Positions 1 to 8,585 of a stretch of DNA of 44,754 nt are shown in pieces; positions within the stretch are counted from its first letter, which is position 1, and each line of letters begins with the position of its first letter. The position numbers were made by a program, and so were the translations under genes. A model generated the notes under the pieces. It made no database searches, was not told where the DNA came from, and saw only the letters and a program-made list of their open reading frames with translations. Source of the stretch: Thiohalocapsa sp. GTDB taxonomy: Bacteria > Pseudomonadota > Gammaproteobacteria > Chromatiales > Chromatiaceae. The stretch is taken from assembly GCA_028277725.1 (NCBI GenBank), contig JANQFX010000058.1, positions 1 to 44,754 of the forward strand, read 5' to 3'.

Positions 1-8
1 GTCCAGCG

Positions 9-42
9 AGGCACAACGACGCGGAATAGTCTCTCTATTCCA
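9..42 (+). repeat. Intergenic repeat A, copy 1 (hairpin-forming)
   Basis: This 34-nt motif recurs at 44625-44658 with 31 of 34 positions identical. Its core is a perfect 7-bp inverted repeat, GGAATAG (23-29) and CTATTCC (35-41), around a 5-nt loop. In this copy a second pairing, ACAAC (13-17) with GTTGT (47-51), extends the hairpin across a symmetric 5x5 internal loop. It lies downstream of aroC, beyond repeat B. The pattern resembles dispersed palindromic repeats of bacterial intergenic DNA; no function can be read from sequence. Confidence 0.7.
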
Positions 43-174
43 AGGAGTTGTAACAAAGCTGGGCGGCCCGCGGGGCGTGCCATGGCGACCGTAGCGCCCA
101 TCACCCAAAGGGTCATGTCGGATTCCCCATGGAACCGGAAGCAAGTCAGCGCCTTACATAGCAGTCGGCGCGGT

Positions 175-198
175 CAACTGCTCCATCTAGGTTCAACC
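175..198 (-). repeat. Intergenic repeat B, copy 1, overlapping the aroC stop
   Basis: The reverse complement of this 24-nt stretch matches 44564-44587 at 22 of 24 positions (core CCTAGATGGAG). The aroC stop codon (193-195) lies inside it, so the repeat begins in the last bases of the gene. Repeat A lies 132 nt away. At the other end of the window B and A again lie close together, 37 nt apart, but with B in the opposite orientation. Confidence 0.65.
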
Positions 199-1308
199 CC
201 GGCCGGCCGGGATGGGCGCCAGCGGCGGGGTCACGTGCGCGTTCTGGCCGCGGTGGCGGAGGAGGTGGTCGGCGAGCACCATGGCAAGCATGGCCTCGGC
301 GATGGGCGTGGCGCGGATGCCGACGCAGGGGTCGTGGCGACCCTTGGTGACGACCTCGGTGGCCGTGCCGTCCAGGTCCACCGTGCGTCCGGGCAGACGG
401 ATGCTGCTGGTGGGCTTGAGCGCCAGGCGGGCGACGATGCGCTGGCCGGTGGAGATGCCGCCGAGCACGCCACCGGCCTGGTTGGACAGGAAGCCGTCAG
501 GCGTGATCTCGTCCCGGTGTTCGGTACCTCGCTGTGCCACGGACGCGAAGCCGGCGCCGATCTCGACGCCCTTGACGGCGTTGATGCCCATCAGCGCATG
601 GGCGATGTCGGCATCCAGCCGGTCGAATACCGGCTCACCGAGCCCCGGCGGCACGCCGTCGGCGACCACCGTCACCTCGGCACCGATGGAGTCGCCGGAC
701 TTACGCAGGTCATCCATGTAGGCCTCCAGCTCCGCCACGCGGGCCGCGACGGGGCAGAAGAAGGGGTTGTGGTCGGTCTCGTCCCAGTCGAAGCCGTCCG
801 CGTCGGGCGCCGCCGCGTCGATTGGGCCCAGGCGGGACAGAAATCCGCGCACCGTTACACCGGCCAGCTCTCGCAGGCAGGCCTTGGCGATACCCCCACC
901 GGCAACCCGAATGGCCGTCTCCCGCGCCGATGAGCGTCCGCCGCCGCGGTAGTCGCGGAAGCCGTACTTCATGGTGTAGGTGTAGTCGGCGTGGCCGGGC
1001 CGAAACCTGGCGGCGATGTCGGAGTAGTCCTTGGAGCGTTGGTCCTGGTTCTCGATCAGCAGCCCAATGGGGGCGCCGGTGGTGCGGCCCTCGAACACGC
1101 CGGAGAGGATGCGCACCCGATCGTCCTCGCGCCGCTGCGTGGTGTGGCGCGACTGCCCGGGCTTGCGACGGTCCAGATCATGCTGAAGGTCCGCCTCCGA
1201 CAGCGGCAGCCCCGGCGGACAGCCGTCGACGATGCCACCGATGGCCGGGCCGTGGCTCTCACCGAAGCTGGTCAGGACGAAGGACTTGCCGATGGAGTTG
1301 CCGGACAT
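193..1308 (-). CDS. aroC: Chorismate synthase
   Basis: Chorismate synthase converts 5-enolpyruvylshikimate-3-phosphate to chorismate, the last shared step of aromatic amino acid and folate precursor synthesis, using reduced FMN in the cytoplasm. The 371-residue product is full length for the bacterial enzyme. Family hallmarks are visible: GESHG near residue 17, [13 protein letters not shown] around 48-60, [13 protein letters not shown] around 120-132, and [13 protein letters not shown] near 276. The start is ATG at 1308; no strong ribosome-binding site precedes it. It lies 48 bp downstream of the tolC-like gene on the same strand and may be cotranscribed. The stop codon is inside repeat B. 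Identification is secure. Confidence 0.97.
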   Translation of the reverse strand: MSGNSIGKSFVLTSFGESHGPAIGGIVDGCPPGLPLSEADLQHDLDRRKPGQSRHTTQRREDDRVRILSGVFEGRTTGAPIGLLIENQDQRSKDYSDIAARFRPGHADYTYTMKYGFRDYRGGGRSSARETAIRVAGGGIAKACLRELAGVTVRGFLSRLGPIDAAAPDADGFDWDETDHNPFFCPVAARVAELEAYMDDLRKSGDSIGAEVTVVADGVPPGLGEPVFDRLDADIAHALMGINAVKGVEIGAGFASVAQRGTEHRDEITPDGFLSNQAGGVLGGISTGQRIVARLALKPTSSIRLPGRTVDLDGTATEVVTKGRHDPCVGIRATPIAEAMLAMVLADHLLRHRGQNAHVTPPLAPIPAGRG

Positions 1309-1356
1309 GGAAGGCTCTTGGATTCAGGCGACAGCGGCGGGATGTGTTCTCAGCCG

Positions 1357-2727
1357 TCAATAGGCCGGCGGCGGCACCGTCTCCGCGTTGTTCAGCCACT
1401 CGTTGCCCTTCGCGAGGACGTCGCGGCTCAGGGTGCTGGTGGCCTGATGCAGCCTGACCCCGTTGAGGATGTAATCGTAGCGCGCGGCGTAGTAGTCGAA
1501 GATGGCCTGGGCCAGGTTGCGCTGTGCGTTCAGCACATCGACCTGCGTCCGGGTGCCGACCTCGAGCCCCGCCTGGGTAGACTCCAGCGAGCTCTGGGCC
1601 GAGACGATGGCCGCTTGACGGGCGCGCACGTCGCTGATGCTCGAGATGATGCCGCGATAGGCGTCCTTGACCTGGTTGATGACGATACGGCGCTGTTGAT
1701 CGAGCCGATCCTGTGCGGCGCGGAACTCGTGTCCGGCCTGGCGTGTGCTCGAGGCCACGGCGCCACCCTGGTAGATGGGCACGTTGATGCTGAGCCCGAC
1801 GAAGCCCGTGTCGGAATCCGTGTTGAATTCGGCCCCGGAACGAGAGACGTCATAGCCGGCCTGGGCACCGACGGTGGGGAAGTAGCCGGAGCGGGCGATC
1901 TCGATGTCCTTGCGCGCGGCGTCCGCGGCCTCCTTGGCAGCGATGATGGCGTAGTTGTTGGCCAGGGCCGTCTCCGCCCAGACGTTGATGTCCTCGGGTT
2001 GCGGTGGCGCCAGCGGCAAACGCTCGCCGAGCTTCGCCAGCGGGATGGATACCGGGCCGATGATGCGGCGCAGGGCCTCCCAAGCGTTGTCCAGGCCGTT
2101 CTCGGCGGTGATCAATTGGGCGCGGGATCGGTCGAACGAGGCCTGGCTGTCGTTGACGTCCGTGATGGCCACGAGGCCGACCTCGAAGCGCTGCTTGGAC
2201 TGCTCCAACTGGCGCTCGTCCGCGGCAACCAGGGACTGGTTGACCTCCACCAGGTCCGCCGCCTCGAGCACATTGAAGTATGCCTCGGTGGTGCGGACCA
2301 TCAGGTCGATCTGCGCGTCCCGGTACTGGGCCTCGGCCTGGGCGATGGTGTCGTCGGCCTGGCTCAGGCGGACCCAGTCGGCGCGATTGTAGACGGACTG
2401 ATTGACCACCGCGGCGACGCCTCCGGTGGCGTAGTTGTCGCTACGGCTGAAACTCCCGGCCACGGTGTTGCCGGACGACTCGACGTTCTGGTACTGGGTG
2501 TCCCCCTGCAGGCTGAAGTCGGGCAGCAGCAGCGCCCGCGCCTGGGGCTTGACCTCGCGCGTGGCGTACAGGGTCTGCTCGGCCTCGCGCAGCGTCGGGT
2601 CGCTGTTGACCGCGAGGTCGTAGATGTCCAGCAGATCCTCGGCCTGGACGACGGTCGACGGGCTTAGGATCGGCAATAGGAAGAGGACGCAGGCCGCGAG
2701 CAACGGCGCCGGTCGATACTTGGTCAT
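1357..2727 (-). CDS. TolC-family outer-membrane efflux channel
   Basis: This is a TolC-type protein, the outer-membrane/periplasmic duct used by type I secretion and tripartite efflux systems. I chose the ATG at 2727 because it is followed at once by a signal peptide: MTKYR, a hydrophobic stretch to about residue 25, and a cut near VQAED. That gives 456 residues, usual for the family; extending upstream adds 75 non-homologous residues. Typical features are the two repeated halves, each rich in long amphipathic helices with alternating Ala/Gln/Leu, and a VGLVAITDVNDSQ segment in the first half echoed by VGTRTQVDVLNAQRNLAQA in the second. It is divergent from an ABC exporter at 2904, suggesting the two work together. 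No adaptor (HlyD/MFP) gene is present nearby. Confidence 0.92.
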   Translation of the reverse strand: MTKYRPAPLLAACVLFLLPILSPSTVVQAEDLLDIYDLAVNSDPTLREAEQTLYATREVKPQARALLLPDFSLQGDTQYQNVESSGNTVAGSFSRSDNYATGGVAAVVNQSVYNRADWVRLSQADDTIAQAEAQYRDAQIDLMVRTTEAYFNVLEAADLVEVNQSLVAADERQLEQSKQRFEVGLVAITDVNDSQASFDRSRAQLITAENGLDNAWEALRRIIGPVSIPLAKLGERLPLAPPQPEDINVWAETALANNYAIIAAKEAADAARKDIEIARSGYFPTVGAQAGYDVSRSGAEFNTDSDTGFVGLSINVPIYQGGAVASSTRQAGHEFRAAQDRLDQQRRIVINQVKDAYRGIISSISDVRARQAAIVSAQSSLESTQAGLEVGTRTQVDVLNAQRNLAQAIFDYYAARYDYILNGVRLHQATSTLSRDVLAKGNEWLNNAETVPPPAY

Positions 2728-2903
2728 AATGTCTCGCTGGGCCGGATGGCGTATCAGGGGGAGCACCACTCGCGGAGTATAGGGGATGATGTGCCAACGC
2801 CACAAATCCTTGGCGCTCAAGATGCCTCTCCGCTTCAATAGAATTCTCTGTTTCTCAAGCTCATAGTGACAATTCTCAATCGTCGAATGTGCAAGGAATG
2901 GGC
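2728..2903. promoter_or_regulatory. Divergent intergenic region between tolC-like gene and ABC exporter
   Basis: This 176-bp gap separates two divergent genes and must hold both promoters. It is clearly more AT-rich than its surroundings, especially 2835-2890. AATTCTC occurs twice as a direct repeat (2842-2848 and 2871-2877), which could be an operator but may be chance. AAGGA at 2893-2897 sits 6 nt before the ATG at 2904 and supports that start. No convincing -35/-10 pair could be fixed by eye. Confidence 0.4.
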
Positions 2904-4727
2904 ATGTTTGTGGCAGAAATGACCCGGGCGCCGCTCCATCTGCAGAGCTCACAGGGTTATCAGTGGCGGGATCTCGCCTCGTTGGTCGCCGAGCATCGGC
3001 GGGCGCTGATCCTGGCCAACCTCCTCGCCATACTCGGCACCCTGGCGGCGGTGCCCGTGCCGCTGCTCATGCCTGTGCTGGTGGACGAGGTGCTGTTGGA
3101 GCAGCCGGGTGCGGCCCTGGCCTTCATGAATCGGCTGTTCCCGGACGCCTGGCATGGGCCGCTGCTCTACGTGCTGGCCGTGCTGGCGGCGTCCGTCGGA
3201 TTGCGCGCCTTGGCTGCCGGGCTGGGCGTGGTGCAGATCCGGCAGTTCACGATCATTTCCAAGGACGTCGTGTTCCGCATCCGCGCCGAACTGCTGCGGC
3301 GCCTGCAGCGGGTGTCGATGGCCGAGTACGAGACCCTGGGCAGTGGCACAGTGGCATCGTACCTGGTCACGGACCTGGACGCGGTGGACGACTTCATCGG
3401 CGGCGCCGTCGCCAAGCTCATCGTCGCCGTACTGAGCATCGCCGGTACCGCCATGGTGCTGCTCTGGATGCACTGGCAGCTGGGGCTGTTCATCCTGCTG
3501 CTGAACCCGCTGGTGATCTACTTCACCATCGTGTTGGGACGCCGCGTGAAAGAGATGAAGCGTCGCGAGAATGCCGCCTACGGCGCCTTCACCCAGAGTC
3601 TGACGGAGACCCTCGACGCCATCCAGCAGATCCGTGCCGGCAATCGGGAGCGGTTCTTCATCGAGCGAGGTATCGATACCGCCGACGCCATCCGCCGCTG
3701 GTCCTGCGCCTTCACCTGGAAGAGCGACGCGGCCAACCGCCTGTCCTTCGTCGTGTTCCTATTCGGCTTCGACCTCTTCCGCGCCGTGAGCATGCTGATG
3801 GTGCTGTTCTCGGACCTCAGCATCGGTGAGATGCTGGCGGTGTTCGCCTATCTATGGTTCATGATGGGGCCGGTGCAGGATGTGCTGAACGTCCAATACA
3901 GCTTCCATGCCGCAGATGCCGCGCTGCACCGGATCAACCAGCTGCTGCAACTCCACCGCGAGCCGGACTGGCCCCACGCCGTGAACCCCTTCGCCGGCAA
4001 ACGCACGGTGTCGGTGGCGGTGCGGGACCTGAGCTTCGCCTACGGCGACGGGCCGCGGGTGCTGGACCGGCTCGACTTCGAGGTTGGCGCCGGCGAGAAG
4101 GTCGCAATCGTCGGCGCCAGCGGCGGCGGCAAGACGACCCTGGTGCAGGTGCTGCTCGGCCTCTATGCGCCGAGCGATGGTGACGTGCTGTTCGACGGCG
4201 TGTCCACGACCCGCATCGGCATGGACGTGGTGCGCGACAACGTCGCAACGGTGCTGCAGCACCCGGCCCTGTTCAACGACAGTCTGCGCATGAACCTGAG
4301 TCTCGGCCGCGACCTGCCGGATGACCGACTGTGGGAGGCGCTACGGATCGCGCAGCTGGCGGAGGTCGCTGCCGAGCTTCCGGACGGGCTCGACAGCCTG
4401 CTGGGGCGCAACGGCGTGCGCCTGTCCGGTGGACAGCGCCAACGGCTCGCGGTGGCGCGCATGGTCCTGGCGGACCCGCGGGTCGTGATCCTGGACGAGG
4501 CCACGTCAGCCCTGGACGCGACCACTGAGGCTCGGCTGCACCGGGCGCTATCCAGCTTCCTGGAGGGCAGGACGACGCTCATCATTGCCCACCGCCTCAG
4601 CGCCGTGCGCCAGGCCGATCGTGCGCTGGTGCTCGAGCACGGGCGCATCATCGAGCAGGGCAGTCACGCCGAGCTGATCGACGGGGACGGCGCCTATGCG
4701 GCACTCTATGCGCGCCAGGCGGGTTGA
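2904..4727 (+). CDS. ABC exporter, fused permease and ATPase
   Basis: A half-transporter of about 607 residues: an N-terminal six-helix exporter domain (roughly residues 30-320) followed by an ATP-binding domain. Walker A GASGGGKT is at 404-411, the signature LSGGQ at 507-511, Walker B VVILDEA at about 528-534 and the H-loop IIAHR further on, so ATP hydrolysis should be intact. It would act as a dimer in the inner membrane. Start: ATG 2904 has AAGGA 6 nt upstream; GTG 2889 and ATG 2898 are in-frame alternatives. There is no C39 peptidase domain at the N-terminus. It lies divergent from a TolC-like channel and upstream of the yheT-like gene. The substrate could be lipid, peptide or drug; sequence alone does not decide. 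Confidence 0.9.
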   Translation: MFVAEMTRAPLHLQSSQGYQWRDLASLVAEHRRALILANLLAILGTLAAVPVPLLMPVLVDEVLLEQPGAALAFMNRLFPDAWHGPLLYVLAVLAASVGLRALAAGLGVVQIRQFTIISKDVVFRIRAELLRRLQRVSMAEYETLGSGTVASYLVTDLDAVDDFIGGAVAKLIVAVLSIAGTAMVLLWMHWQLGLFILLLNPLVIYFTIVLGRRVKEMKRRENAAYGAFTQSLTETLDAIQQIRAGNRERFFIERGIDTADAIRRWSCAFTWKSDAANRLSFVVFLFGFDLFRAVSMLMVLFSDLSIGEMLAVFAYLWFMMGPVQDVLNVQYSFHAADAALHRINQLLQLHREPDWPHAVNPFAGKRTVSVAVRDLSFAYGDGPRVLDRLDFEVGAGEKVAIVGASGGGKTTLVQVLLGLYAPSDGDVLFDGVSTTRIGMDVVRDNVATVLQHPALFNDSLRMNLSLGRDLPDDRLWEALRIAQLAEVAAELPDGLDSLLGRNGVRLSGGQRQRLAVARMVLADPRVVILDEATSALDATTEARLHRALSSFLEGRTTLIIAHRLSAVRQADRALVLEHGRIIEQGSHAELIDGDGAYAALYARQAG

Positions 4728-4831
4728 GGCATCTCGGAAGACTCGAGGTCTCCCTGAGACGCGTCGCCCCGGCAGCGTGTGGGACACATAGGCGCCAGCC
4801 CAAGGCCGGCAAGAGGACGATCCTAAGGACC

Positions 4832-5851
4832 ATGGGCCGCATTATCCAAAGCGATTTCCGCCCCGCCTGGTGGCTGCCCGGCCCCCACGCGCAAACGCTC
4901 TGGGGCAGCCTCGCGCGACGCTCGTCGCAGACCGACGAGGCGGCTGAAGCACCGACGCTGACACGTCGGCGCCTGGAGCTGGCTGACGGCGACTTCATCG
5001 ATCTGTCCATCGCCGAAGCAGCCGGTGATGGGCCTGGCTCGGTGCTGATCGTCCACGGCCTGGAGGGCGACTTGCGCTCGCACTACGCCGGCGCCCTGGT
5101 GCGGCGGCTGCACCGCGAGGGCCTGCGCCCGGTGTTCATGCACCTGCGCGGTGCCGGCGGCGAGCCCAACCGGCTGGACCGCTCCTATCACTCCGGCGCC
5201 ACCGAGGACTTGGTCGCGGTGCTCGACGCCCTTGCGTCCGAGCCCAAGCTGGCCCCGCGCGCCGTTGTCGGCTTCTCCCTCGGCGGCAATTTGCTACTGA
5301 AACTGCTCGGCGAACTGCCGGACGCGGGCCGGCGCTACGGCATCGAGCAGGCGATTGCCGTGTCCGTGCCCTTCGTGCTGCGCGATGCCATGCTCCGCCT
5401 GGAGATTGGTTTCTCGCGGGTCTACCGCGGCCACCTGGTATCGCGTCTCAAGCGCAGCTTCCGGCGCAAGTTCGACGGCCGCCCGTTGCCCGCAAGCCTG
5501 CACCCGGCACTGGACCTCGACACCATCCGCGACTTCAACGCCTTCGACGACTGCATCACCGCGCCGCTGAATGGCTTCGGCGGCGTCTTCGACTACTATC
5601 AGCGCGCCAGTTGCCGGCAATTCCTGCCCCACATCCAGACGCCGACACTGATCATCCAGGCGGCCGACGACCCCTTCATGTTCCCGGCCACCCTGCCCTT
5701 CGAGCATGAACTCGGCCCAGACGTCACGCTGGAGCTCTCGCGCCACGGCGGCCACGTCGGCTTCATCGCCGGGCATTTGCCCGGGCGGCCGGTTTACTGG
5801 CTTGAAGAGCGTATCCTCAACGCACTCAGGGCGTTGCGAAACACCGCATAG
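4832..5851 (+). CDS. YheT-family alpha/beta hydrolase
   Basis: A 339-residue alpha/beta-hydrolase of the YheT (UPF0017/ABHD) group. The N-terminal PAWWLPGPHAQTLWG signature is at residues 11-25. The nucleophile elbow GFSLGG puts the catalytic serine at 149; the probable acid is in AADDPF (279-280) and the histidine in HGGHVGF (308), so the triad looks complete. Start: ATG 4832 has TAAGGA just upstream; an in-frame start 108 nt earlier would overlap the exporter's stop and add no family sequence. The natural substrate of this family is unsettled, probably an ester of a lipid or small acyl compound. It follows the ABC exporter by 104 bp and may be read through from it. Confidence 0.93.
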   Translation: MGRIIQSDFRPAWWLPGPHAQTLWGSLARRSSQTDEAAEAPTLTRRRLELADGDFIDLSIAEAAGDGPGSVLIVHGLEGDLRSHYAGALVRRLHREGLRPVFMHLRGAGGEPNRLDRSYHSGATEDLVAVLDALASEPKLAPRAVVGFSLGGNLLLKLLGELPDAGRRYGIEQAIAVSVPFVLRDAMLRLEIGFSRVYRGHLVSRLKRSFRRKFDGRPLPASLHPALDLDTIRDFNAFDDCITAPLNGFGGVFDYYQRASCRQFLPHIQTPTLIIQAADDPFMFPATLPFEHELGPDVTLELSRHGGHVGFIAGHLPGRPVYWLEERILNALRALRNTA

Positions 5852-6060
5852 TGCTTGAGCGCCCCGCACGCCGAGCCCGCCGTTGCCACAGTGATCAGGT
5901 CTTTCTTCGCCGACTCGGTCTCGGTCTCGGCCCTCAGCTGATCCTTGGTCAGCGACCTACCGCCGCTTGCCTCGGCAAACGTGGAGGCGATCGCCTCCGC
6001 CTGGCCCGGCGTGATAGCGAACTCGGTCGAGCGCTTCGCGAACTTCAGGGTATCGAAAGC
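5851..6060 (-). pseudogene. Relic of a DUF1640-like coiled-coil gene
   Basis: Reading the minus strand from 6060, the frame begins FDTLKFAKR, then a PGQAEAIASTFAEA segment and SLTKDQLRAETE. That order is the usual start of DUF1640 (CCDC90-like) proteins, which continue with a coiled coil and a C-terminal membrane anchor. Here the coiled coil stops after about 50 residues and no anchor follows; the frame runs into the convergent yheT-like gene. No good start codon with a ribosome-binding site precedes FDTLKF; the nearest in-frame ATG is at 6141 after unrelated sequence. I read it as a truncated remnant. The family match is from memory of its motif, not a search. Confidence 0.45.
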
Positions 6061-6332
6061 GCCGTTCGCCAGTGCCGAACTCCCGCTATCGCCCCCGGGC
6101 AGATCACGCGAGTGTCCTGGCCAATACGAGACGCCCGCCATCGCAGTGCGTGCTGAGCCAGTCCCTGATCCGCCGCAGACCTGCACGCAGCGGGGCTGGC
6201 CGGCTGATCTCGCGCTTCGGGCGGCCCAGCAGGGACACCTCCAGCGTGGTGTAATATCCATTCGCAAGGTGGTGCAATACCCATCCACTCGCCGGTTCAT
6301 GGAAGACCGCCCCAGCCAGACGATCAGGCCAC
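6061..6332. other. Gap before the glycan locus; possible minus-strand gene remnant
   Basis: No confident gene. On the minus strand an open frame from 6340 to 6104 (78 residues) contains a natural-looking stretch, including ANGYYTTLEVSLLGRPKREI and LRRIRDWLSTHCDGGRL, that I cannot assign. It could be another relic like the neighbouring DUF1640 piece, or chance. The region marks the junction between core genes and the polysaccharide locus. Confidence 0.3.
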
Positions 6333-8585
6333 GTGCGCATACTATTTTGGGGTACCTACGATCTCAGTAAGCCGAGAAACAGGCTCCTTATCCAAGGCCT
6401 GAATCATTACGGCGCGGAGGTCATTGAACAGCGCGTCCCGGTTTGGGACGATGTGCCCGACAAGAGCGCTCTCAGCCGTGCACAGCGCCTGCTCCGGTGG
6501 TTCCGCTTGGTGGCCGCCTATCCCGCCTTGCTGTTGCGCTTCCTGCGCACGCCGCGCCCGGATGTCGTCTGTGTCGGCTACATGGGCCAGGTCGATGTGC
6601 TCGTGCTGTGGCCATTTGCGCGGCTGCGGCGGGTTCCCGTGGCATGGGACGCCTATCTGTCGCTCTACAACACCGTCGTCGAGGATCGCCGTCTCTGCTC
6701 GCCGGGCGCGCGGGCGCGACTCCTCTATCTGATGGAATGGCTCGGCGTTCGTGCGGCGGATAGGGTCTTTCTGGACACCGACGCCCACTGCGACGACTTT
6801 GCGCAGCGTTTCGGCGTCGACCGAGCGCGCTTGCGGACCGTGCGCCTCGGTGTCGAGGAGGACGTCTTCTTTCCGCCCGAGCAACCGACCGTCCGCCGCA
6901 ACGGGCCGCGCTTTCGGCTCCTATTCTACGGGCAGCTCGCGCCATTGCACGGCGTCGACGTGATCCTGAAGGCGGCGAAGCGTTGCGAAGGTCTCGACAC
7001 GGAGTGGTTGCTTGTGGGGCGTGGTCAGTCGAGCGATGACGTGCGCCGTCTGCTCGATGACCTGAAACCCACCAACGTCCGCTGGATTCCCTGGGTGCCC
7101 TACCGGGAGCTCGTCGACCTCGTGCATGAGGCAGACGTCTGTCTTGGCATCTTCGGCAACGGCCGGAAGGCCCGGATGGTCATCCCGAATAAGGTACTGC
7201 AGTCGCTCGCCGCCGGCTGTCCCGTCATCACCGCCGACACCGCTGCGATTCGCGAACGCACCTGGCCGCCGGGGGCGGTCATGTTGGTACCTCCCGGCAA
7301 CCCGGACGCGCTCGCGCGAAAGGTAAGGACGCTGGTCGAAGACCGCGGGGATGGAGCAAGCCGGGCCGCGGACCATCCAGGGAGGCTAGAACTGGGACCC
7401 GCGGCCGTAGGCGCCGAACTCTGGGGGCATCTGAGCGTCTTGACGGGCCACGCGGAGGCGCGAGCTCGTGACCCCGGTGCGGCGGAACGGGACGCACCCT
7501 CGGTGATGCGTCGCATTGGCGCGATCACCCAGCGTGGGCTACACGGAATCAGGGGTCTCGCGCGACCCACCATCCGCGCGGCGCGTCATGTCTACGTCAA
7601 GGGCATGATCGGCGGCGCACGGCTGTTTCCGCGCTCGGGACCGTTCCTGATCAGGCGGATCACGGGCGATGATCCATGGGCGAGTTCGAACCGCATCGCG
7701 CTCTATGTCCACTACGATCCGCTCGGCAGGGTCCACGACTACCACCTGGACATGCTGCGGGCCTTAGCGGCCGCAGGCTTTCGCACCACGTTGGTCTCCA
7801 ACGCCGTTGGACTCACCGTCGAGGCCTCGGCTCGCGTGGCACCGATGGTGCGCGAGACGCTTGTGCGGCGCAATGTCGGCTACGACTTCGGCGCATGGCG
7901 CGACGGGCTCGAGCACCTCGGGGACCTCGGGTGTGCGGAACAGGTGCTGCTCTGTAATGACTCCGTGTACGGGCCGTTTTCGCCGCTGCAACGGCTCGTG
8001 GCCGAAGCCAGGCCGGACCAGGCCGACGTCTGGGCCATGACGGAGGGCCGTAATCACGGACCGCATCTGCAGTCGTACTGGATGCTGTTTCACCGTACCG
8101 CCGTCGTCCACCCGGCGTTCGCGGCGTTTTGGCGGACGTTGCCCTACCTGGACGACAAGCTCGCCGTCATCGAGGCCGGCGAGCTCCGACTCTCGCGGCA
8201 ACTGACGGCGGCGGGATTGCGGCTCCAGGCACTGTTTCCCTACGACGAGGCAGAGGCCCGCTTCCGTGCGACGGCGGACCCGGCGCGGGCAGGCGATCGG
8301 ATGCTGCTGCGCGCAATCGCCCGCGGGCGCGCCCTGAACCCGAGCCATCACTTCTGGCGCGTGTTGATCGCCGATCTGGGGCTGCCGTTCATCAAGCGCG
8401 AGCTCCTCGCCCTGAATCCGGCGCATCTCGACGACCTGGGCGACTGGCAGCAGGTGGTCGAGGCGCGCTTCGGTGTATTGCCCAGGGTCGCGGCAGAGCA
8501 TCTGGCCACGGCGGCGCGGCCGGGCCAGCCCAATCAGCCCGGGGGTTTGACGCGACTGCTGCGCACCATCGTGTCCGCGCCATGA
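6333..8585 (+). CDS. Two-domain glycosyltransferase: GT4-like plus RgpF-type rhamnan synthesis domain
   Basis: A 750-residue fusion. Residues 1 to about 345 form a GT-B, GT4-like glycosyltransferase: MRILFWGTYD start, FYGQLAPLHGVDVILKA in the second Rossmann half, and a PNKVLQSLAAGCPVIT donor-site segment. After a linker, residues from about 455 (IALYVHYDPLGRVHDY) to 740 match the rhamnan-synthesis F domain, with RRNVGYDFGAW and LCNDSVYGPF. RgpF-type domains are known from rhamnose-glucose polysaccharide and O-antigen clusters. The protein probably adds one or more sugars to a lipid-linked glycan on the cytoplasmic face of the membrane. The start ATG at 6333 begins the expected first strand. 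Its stop overlaps the next gene's ATG (ATGA), indicating coupled translation. Confidence 0.88.
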   Translation: MRILFWGTYDLSKPRNRLLIQGLNHYGAEVIEQRVPVWDDVPDKSALSRAQRLLRWFRLVAAYPALLLRFLRTPRPDVVCVGYMGQVDVLVLWPFARLRRVPVAWDAYLSLYNTVVEDRRLCSPGARARLLYLMEWLGVRAADRVFLDTDAHCDDFAQRFGVDRARLRTVRLGVEEDVFFPPEQPTVRRNGPRFRLLFYGQLAPLHGVDVILKAAKRCEGLDTEWLLVGRGQSSDDVRRLLDDLKPTNVRWIPWVPYRELVDLVHEADVCLGIFGNGRKARMVIPNKVLQSLAAGCPVITADTAAIRERTWPPGAVMLVPPGNPDALARKVRTLVEDRGDGASRAADHPGRLELGPAAVGAELWGHLSVLTGHAEARARDPGAAERDAPSVMRRIGAITQRGLHGIRGLARPTIRAARHVYVKGMIGGARLFPRSGPFLIRRITGDDPWASSNRIALYVHYDPLGRVHDYHLDMLRALAAAGFRTTLVSNAVGLTVEASARVAPMVRETLVRRNVGYDFGAWRDGLEHLGDLGCAEQVLLCNDSVYGPFSPLQRLVAEARPDQADVWAMTEGRNHGPHLQSYWMLFHRTAVVHPAFAAFWRTLPYLDDKLAVIEAGELRLSRQLTAAGLRLQALFPYDEAEARFRATADPARAGDRMLLRAIARGRALNPSHHFWRVLIADLGLPFIKRELLALNPAHLDDLGDWQQVVEARFGVLPRVAAEHLATAARPGQPNQPGGLTRLLRTIVSAP

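Noticed and set aside
991..2667. 558-codon plus-strand open frame opposite tolC and aroC
   Set aside because: Antisense to two confident genes; no recognisable motif.
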